From the NCBI RefSeq assembly GCF_000224065.1, contig NZ_AFWT01000036.1, positions 1-46,146 on the forward strand: 46,146 nt of DNA, read 5' to 3'. The DNA is from Thiorhodococcus drewsii AZ1. GTDB lineage: Bacteria; Pseudomonadota; Gammaproteobacteria; Chromatiales; Chromatiaceae. A program made the position numbers and the translations under genes. Below are positions 42,734 through 46,146 of the stretch, one piece after another. Under the pieces are notes generated by a model. It was not told the DNA's origin and made no database searches. It saw only the letters and a program-made list of their open reading frames with translations. The stretch's first letter is position 1. The number at the start of each line of letters is the position of its first letter.

Positions 42734-42956
42734 CTTAAGAAAACCGGCGATAGCATGAGTCCTACTTGCGGTTCCCCACAGAAATCCAAAGCTAAGATAT
42801 CAAGCACACAGACGCCTAAAAAAGCGAAGAAAATGCCTGCATAATGCACCATCTAACGAGAAACGCAGTCCGCAACGTGGAGGCTGAGACTGCCAAACTT
42901 CAACTTGCAAACAGCAGATGTCGAGCCGAGAACCGAGACCACTGGCATTGAGCGAT

Positions 42957-42974
42957 ATCGACCAAGTGGTCGAT
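42957..42974. promoter_or_regulatory. Palindrome ATCGACCA-AG-TGGTCGAT, candidate activator site
   Basis: A perfect 8-base inverted repeat with a 2-base centre lies between the sigma-54 promoter and the activator gene. A second half-site-like AATCGACA follows at 42985. It is a good candidate for a dimer-binding upstream site for the Fis-type activator encoded next to it. Confidence 0.5.
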
Positions 42975-43005
42975 GTGTAAAATCAATCGACACAATGACG
43001 CCTCG

Positions 43006-43045
43006 AGCAGAGCAGAGCAGAGCAGAGCAGAGCAGAGCAGAGCAG
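43006..43045. repeat. Pentanucleotide repeat (AGCAG) x 8
   Basis: Eight perfect tandem copies of AGCAG lie 24 bp in front of the GTG used as the start of the sigma-54 activator. The frame carrying the activator has a stop codon (TAG at 43051) just after the repeat, so the array is outside the coding region. Changes in copy number would shift promoter spacing rather than reading frame. Confidence 0.95.
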
Positions 43046-43068
43046 CAGTATAGCGGCCCACTTTCGCA

Positions 43069-44472
43069 GTGGCATCCATCGAGGTCTGTGAACACATGCC
43101 ACCCATTTCGCACGTCCCGATACCCTGGTCCCCGCCAGGCCCGACCACCCAAACCAACTCGATCAGCCAGTGGCTCCTGGAGCCGCATCCCACGAGTCTT
43201 ACCCTGATCGTAAGCAGCACCCTTGGCATCCTCCAGGCAAGCGCCAAGCTGAACGATCTGCTCCGGATCAGCGGACCGGAGCTACACAACTGCCCCTGCT
43301 GCCACCTCGACGCCACGCCGGCCATGGTGTGCCGGCACCGGACTCTCTTCCGCGATCTCGAACCCTACAGCGAAACCCTCCTCATGCGCCTCGGAGACGG
43401 CGAGCCGCAGCCCGTGCGCGTCATCGGCTTCCCGATCATCGAGCCAGACGGCCGCATCCTGCTCGCGGAGACCATCCGACCCTTGGGGCCATTGCGCCAA
43501 GCGCCGCGACTCGTCGGCCAATCGGCCACCTTCCAGCGCCACCTCCAGGAGCTGCGCCAGGCCGCCGCCACCGAGGCCTCCGTGCTCCTGCACGGCGAGA
43601 CGGGCTCCGGCAAGGAGCTGGCCGCCGAGCTGCTGCACCAGCAGTCGCCGCGCGCGGACGGCCCCTTCATCGTGGTCGACTGCACCGTGCTCAGCGAGGA
43701 CCTCTTCGAGAGCGAACTCTTCGGACACGTCAAGGGCGCCTTCACCGGCGCGACCAGCCACAAGACGGGGCTCATGGAGCTGGCCGACAAGGGCACCCTC
43801 TTCCTCGACGAGATCGGCGAGCTGCCGCTCTCGCAGCAGCCCAAGCTGCTGCGCGCGCTGGAGACCGGCACCTTCCGCCCGGTCGGCGCCACCAAGACCC
43901 GCAGGGCCAAGGTCCGGGTCATCAGCGCGACACACCAGGATCTGCCTGCGCTCATCCAGCGCGGCGCCTTCCGGCAAGACCTCTACTATCGGCTCGCCGT
44001 GCTGCCCATCGGCATCCCCGCCCTGCGCGAGCGACGCGAGGACATCCCGGCCATGACGGAGCATATCTTGCAGCAGATTGCAGCCGAGCGCCCGCGCGCC
44101 TATCGGCTGGGCAAAGAGGCGATGCGCAAGCTCTTGGGCTACAGCTACCCCGGAAACATCCGCGAGCTGCGCAACCTCCTGCAGCTCGCCACGGCGCTGA
44201 GCCCCGAGGGCGAGATCCCGGCCGAGGTCATTCGGATCCCCACCCATGCACCGGCCGCCGCTGCCCCGGAATGCGGTGTAAAGCTAACCGACAGTGCCGC
44301 AACCGCAGGCTTGGGCCTCTCGCCCATCGAGCTTGCCGAGCGCCAGTACATTCTGGACCTGCTGCGCGAGTATCACGGCAGCCGCAGGGGGCTCGCCGAG
44401 CGTATGGGCATCAGCGAGCGGACGCTTTACCGCAAACTCAAGCGCTATGCGCTCAATGTCCCAAATGGCTGA
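43069..44472 (+). CDS. Sigma-54-dependent Fis-type activator without a receiver domain
   Basis: The 467-residue protein has an N-terminal sensory region resembling a PAS domain ([21 protein letters not shown]) with a cysteine cluster HNCPCCHLD (75-78) and Cys88. The AAA+ domain has Walker A GETGSGKE (176-183) and the GAFTGA loop (223-228), followed by [14 protein letters not shown] and [14 protein letters not shown]-terminal Fis HTH is present ([24 protein letters not shown]). It lacks a receiver, so control must come through the N-terminal region, possibly by metal or redox binding at the cysteines. It is divergent from a PEP-CTERM gene with a sigma-54 promoter. GTG at 43069 is the start used; ATG at 43096 is an alternative. 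Confidence 0.9.
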   Translation: MASIEVCEHMPPISHVPIPWSPPGPTTQTNSISQWLLEPHPTSLTLIVSSTLGILQASAKLNDLLRISGPELHNCPCCHLDATPAMVCRHRTLFRDLEPYSETLLMRLGDGEPQPVRVIGFPIIEPDGRILLAETIRPLGPLRQAPRLVGQSATFQRHLQELRQAAATEASVLLHGETGSGKELAAELLHQQSPRADGPFIVVDCTVLSEDLFESELFGHVKGAFTGATSHKTGLMELADKGTLFLDEIGELPLSQQPKLLRALETGTFRPVGATKTRRAKVRVISATHQDLPALIQRGAFRQDLYYRLAVLPIGIPALRERREDIPAMTEHILQQIAAERPRAYRLGKEAMRKLLGYSYPGNIRELRNLLQLATALSPEGEIPAEVIRIPTHAPAAAAPECGVKLTDSAATAGLGLSPIELAERQYILDLLREYHGSRRGLAERMGISERTLYRKLKRYALNVPNG

Positions 44473-45418
44473 ACTAGAGAGACCCATCGACACCCTCATC
44501 ACGGCCCACCCGGGCGGTCTGCTCGGCTGGAGTCAGGCGGTCTGCTCCGCGCCGATAGGCGAACTGACGCCGCCGGGCGACATCCGCGCCTTGATTCGCG
44601 ACAACGACGATCTGCCGCCGCTGCCCGAGATCACCAAGCGCCTGCAAGCCTTCCAGCACGACCCGAACGCCAGTGCCGCGGGCCTGGCCGAGATCGTCAT
44701 GCTCGATCCCATGGTCGCCGGCCAGATCCTCCGCTGGGCCAACGCCGCCTACTACGGTCTGCCTACGCCGGTCGTCGAGTTGCGCGACGCTATCACCCGG
44801 GTGCTCGGCTTCAAGCGCGCACTCAGCCAGGCGCTCGCCCTGAGCGCCCTGGCCCCGCTGCGTACCCCCGAGACCGGCCCCATCGGGCGCGACCACGTCT
44901 GGCGGCACGGGCTCCTCAGCGGTCGGCTCCTCGAGGCCCTTGCCGCCGAGCTTCCGGGCACGCTCCAAGTCTCCGCCGACTGGCTGCAGCTCGCCGGTCT
45001 GATGCACAACATCGGGCACCTGCTGCTCGGGCACCTGCTGCCCAGGCAGCACGCGCTGGTCAGCCTGGTCCTGACCCAGAATCCGACCATCCCGCTGACC
45101 AGCCTCGAGCGCTTCGCCATCGGGGTCGAGCACACCCAGCTCGGCGCCTGGCTGCTGGAGGTCTGGGGACTCCCCGAGCCACTGCGCACACTGGTTCGAC
45201 ATCATCACAATCCGGCCTACCAGGGCCGCGACGAGACGCTGGTCCTGCTGCTGTGCCTCGCCGACGCCCTGCTCGCCGAGACTCCGCCTGGGATTGGCGC
45301 ACCCATGAACGCGAACCAACTCACCGCACTTCAGCAACGTCTCAACCTCAGTGCAGAGCGGTGTCAAGACACTTTACAGGCCGTCCTCTCCTCCGAGCAG
45401 GATTCCGACCCGAAGTGA
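44456..45418 (+). CDS. HDOD-domain protein
   Basis: The 320-residue protein contains an HDOD domain ([48 protein letters not shown], then [22 protein letters not shown] and [15 protein letters not shown]). HDOD domains are related to HD-GYP but usually lack the catalytic residues and act in signalling. The gene overlaps the end of the sigma-54 activator by 17 bp from the ATG at 44456, or by 8 bp from the ATG at 44465, so the two are co-translated and likely work together. The element at 45419 begins on the base after its stop. Its partner is not otherwise known. Confidence 0.88.
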   Translation: MSQMAELERPIDTLITAHPGGLLGWSQAVCSAPIGELTPPGDIRALIRDNDDLPPLPEITKRLQAFQHDPNASAAGLAEIVMLDPMVAGQILRWANAAYYGLPTPVVELRDAITRVLGFKRALSQALALSALAPLRTPETGPIGRDHVWRHGLLSGRLLEALAAELPGTLQVSADWLQLAGLMHNIGHLLLGHLLPRQHALVSLVLTQNPTIPLTSLERFAIGVEHTQLGAWLLEVWGLPEPLRTLVRHHHNPAYQGRDETLVLLLCLADALLAETPPGIGAPMNANQLTALQQRLNLSAERCQDTLQAVLSSEQDSDPK

Positions 45419-46146
45419 CAGGGCGAGCGCGTATTAACGCTAGATCTGACATGATGTTGCGGTCCCTTGTTCGCCAATCGCCTTGAGGAGCCTCGCGTGT
45501 CTGCCAGCCTGATCGAGCATTTTGCCAGTCTTGAAGATCCCCGTGTTGAGCGTAACAAGCTGTATCCGCTTGAAGACATTCTGGTGTTGACTGTCTGCGG
45601 GGTACTGAGCGGGGCGGACGGCTGGGAAGCGATCGAGCAGTTTGGAGAGGTGAAGTTGGAGTGGCTGCGTCGCTTTTGTCGGTTCGAGAACGGGATTCCG
45701 TCGCATGATTGCATTGCCAACGTGATCTCACGGCTCAATCCTAAGCGGTTTGAAGACTGCTTCATCCGTTGGACGCAGGCCGTCACTGGGACCACGCAGG
45801 GCGAGGTGATTGCGGTGGACGGCAAGACGGCCCGAGGCTCGCGCGACCGACGCCGGGGGCGTGCGGCGCTACACATGGTCAGTGCTTGGGCCGTATCGAA
45901 TCGTTTGGTGCTTGGGCAAGAAGCCACGGCGGAGAAATCCAATGAGATCACGGCAATTCCCGAGTTGCTTGAACTCTTGGCGCTCCAGGGCTGTATCGTC
46001 ACGATCGATGCAATGGGCTGTCAGCGTGCCATCGCCGAGCAGATCCGTTCGTTCCCAGGGCGGGGATTATGTGCTTGGGCTCAAAGACAACCAGAGCACG
46101 CTGCAAGAGCCTGTCGAGGATTTCTTCACCACCGCCGTTGCGGGCC
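45419..46146 (+). mobile_element. ISAs1-type insertion sequence, right end outside the window
   Basis: It starts with CAGGGCGAGCGCG at 45419, directly after the HDOD stop codon. CAGGG tips are typical of ISAs1 elements. The right end and target duplication cannot be seen. Confidence 0.7.
45497..46146 (+). pseudogene. ISAs1-family transposase, frameshifted and cut by the window end
   Basis: From the GTG at 45497 (AGGAG seven bases upstream) the protein reads SLIEHFASLEDPRVERNKLYPL, the typical ISAs1 N-terminus with an H-repeat-associated domain. It continues with the catalytic EVIAVDGKTARGSRDRRRG and IVTIDAMGCQRAIAEQIRS. Near 46050-46058 the frame breaks: the expected GGDYVLGLKDNQSTLQEPVEDFF continues in the +1 frame from 46059. 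The frameshift suggests an inactive copy, although its right end is unseen. Confidence 0.85.

Noticed and set aside
43006-43045. Pentanucleotide array as a translational on/off switch of the activator
   Set aside because: In the activator's frame a TAG at 43051 follows the array, so translation from upstream would stop regardless of repeat number.

Overview
This is a high-GC, mobile-element-rich window from a bacterial chromosome. Most of it is one large exopolysaccharide locus of the exosortase A (XrtA/EpsH, PEP-CTERM) type. The set of XrtA-associated families, the DUF29 and Rpn-type genes and the dense palindromic intergenic repeats suggest a gammaproteobacterium, possibly a purple sulfur bacterium of the Chromatiales. 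That placement is an inference from gene families, not a phylogenetic result.

Left flank (1-3330): the N-terminal part of an IS481-type transposase, a broken Rpn-family gene (one frameshift plus a 269-bp MITE-like insertion that left a 10-bp target duplication), and a DUF29 gene bracketed by inverted repeats of about 50 bp. Synthesis and modification half of the locus (3269-24304): a BioF2/FemAB-like acetyltransferase, a GT4 glycosyltransferase, and an acyl-activation module (PLP-dependent decarboxylase, AMP-forming acyl-CoA ligase, acyl carrier protein, alpha/beta-hydrolase-like protein). These are followed by a membrane O-acyltransferase, two membrane-anchored right-handed beta-helix proteins (one split by a complete IS50-group IS4 element), a zinc-ribbon/SEL1 protein, an asparagine-synthase-like amidotransferase, a second GT4 glycosyltransferase, exosortase A with a fused EpsI domain, a FemAB-like protein and a polysaccharide deacetylase. 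Export and regulation half (24808-40533): an outer-membrane beta-barrel protein, a BY-kinase-type autokinase, a Wzz-like chain-length protein and a Wza-like export lipoprotein. Next come the response regulator PrsR, histidine kinase PrsK, the XrtA-associated ATPase, a 58-residue small protein and an unusually long TPR lipoprotein, PrsT.

Right flank (40600-46146): a complete but frameshifted ISAzo13-type element, a short secreted PEP-CTERM protein (a likely exosortase A substrate) with a sigma-54-type promoter, a divergently transcribed sigma-54 activator without a receiver domain, an HDOD protein overlapping it, and an ISAs1-type element cut by the window end.

In the expected model the glycosyltransferases build a polysaccharide, and the deacetylase, FemAB, acetyltransferase and acyl/ACP proteins decorate it. 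The Wzz/BY-kinase/Wza/outer-membrane proteins export it, and XrtA cleaves and anchors PEP-CTERM proteins that leave with it. PrsK/PrsR and probably the orphan activator drive sigma-54 promoters. No initiating sugar-phosphate transferase, flippase or polymerase lies inside the window. No tRNA, rRNA or CRISPR array was recognised.
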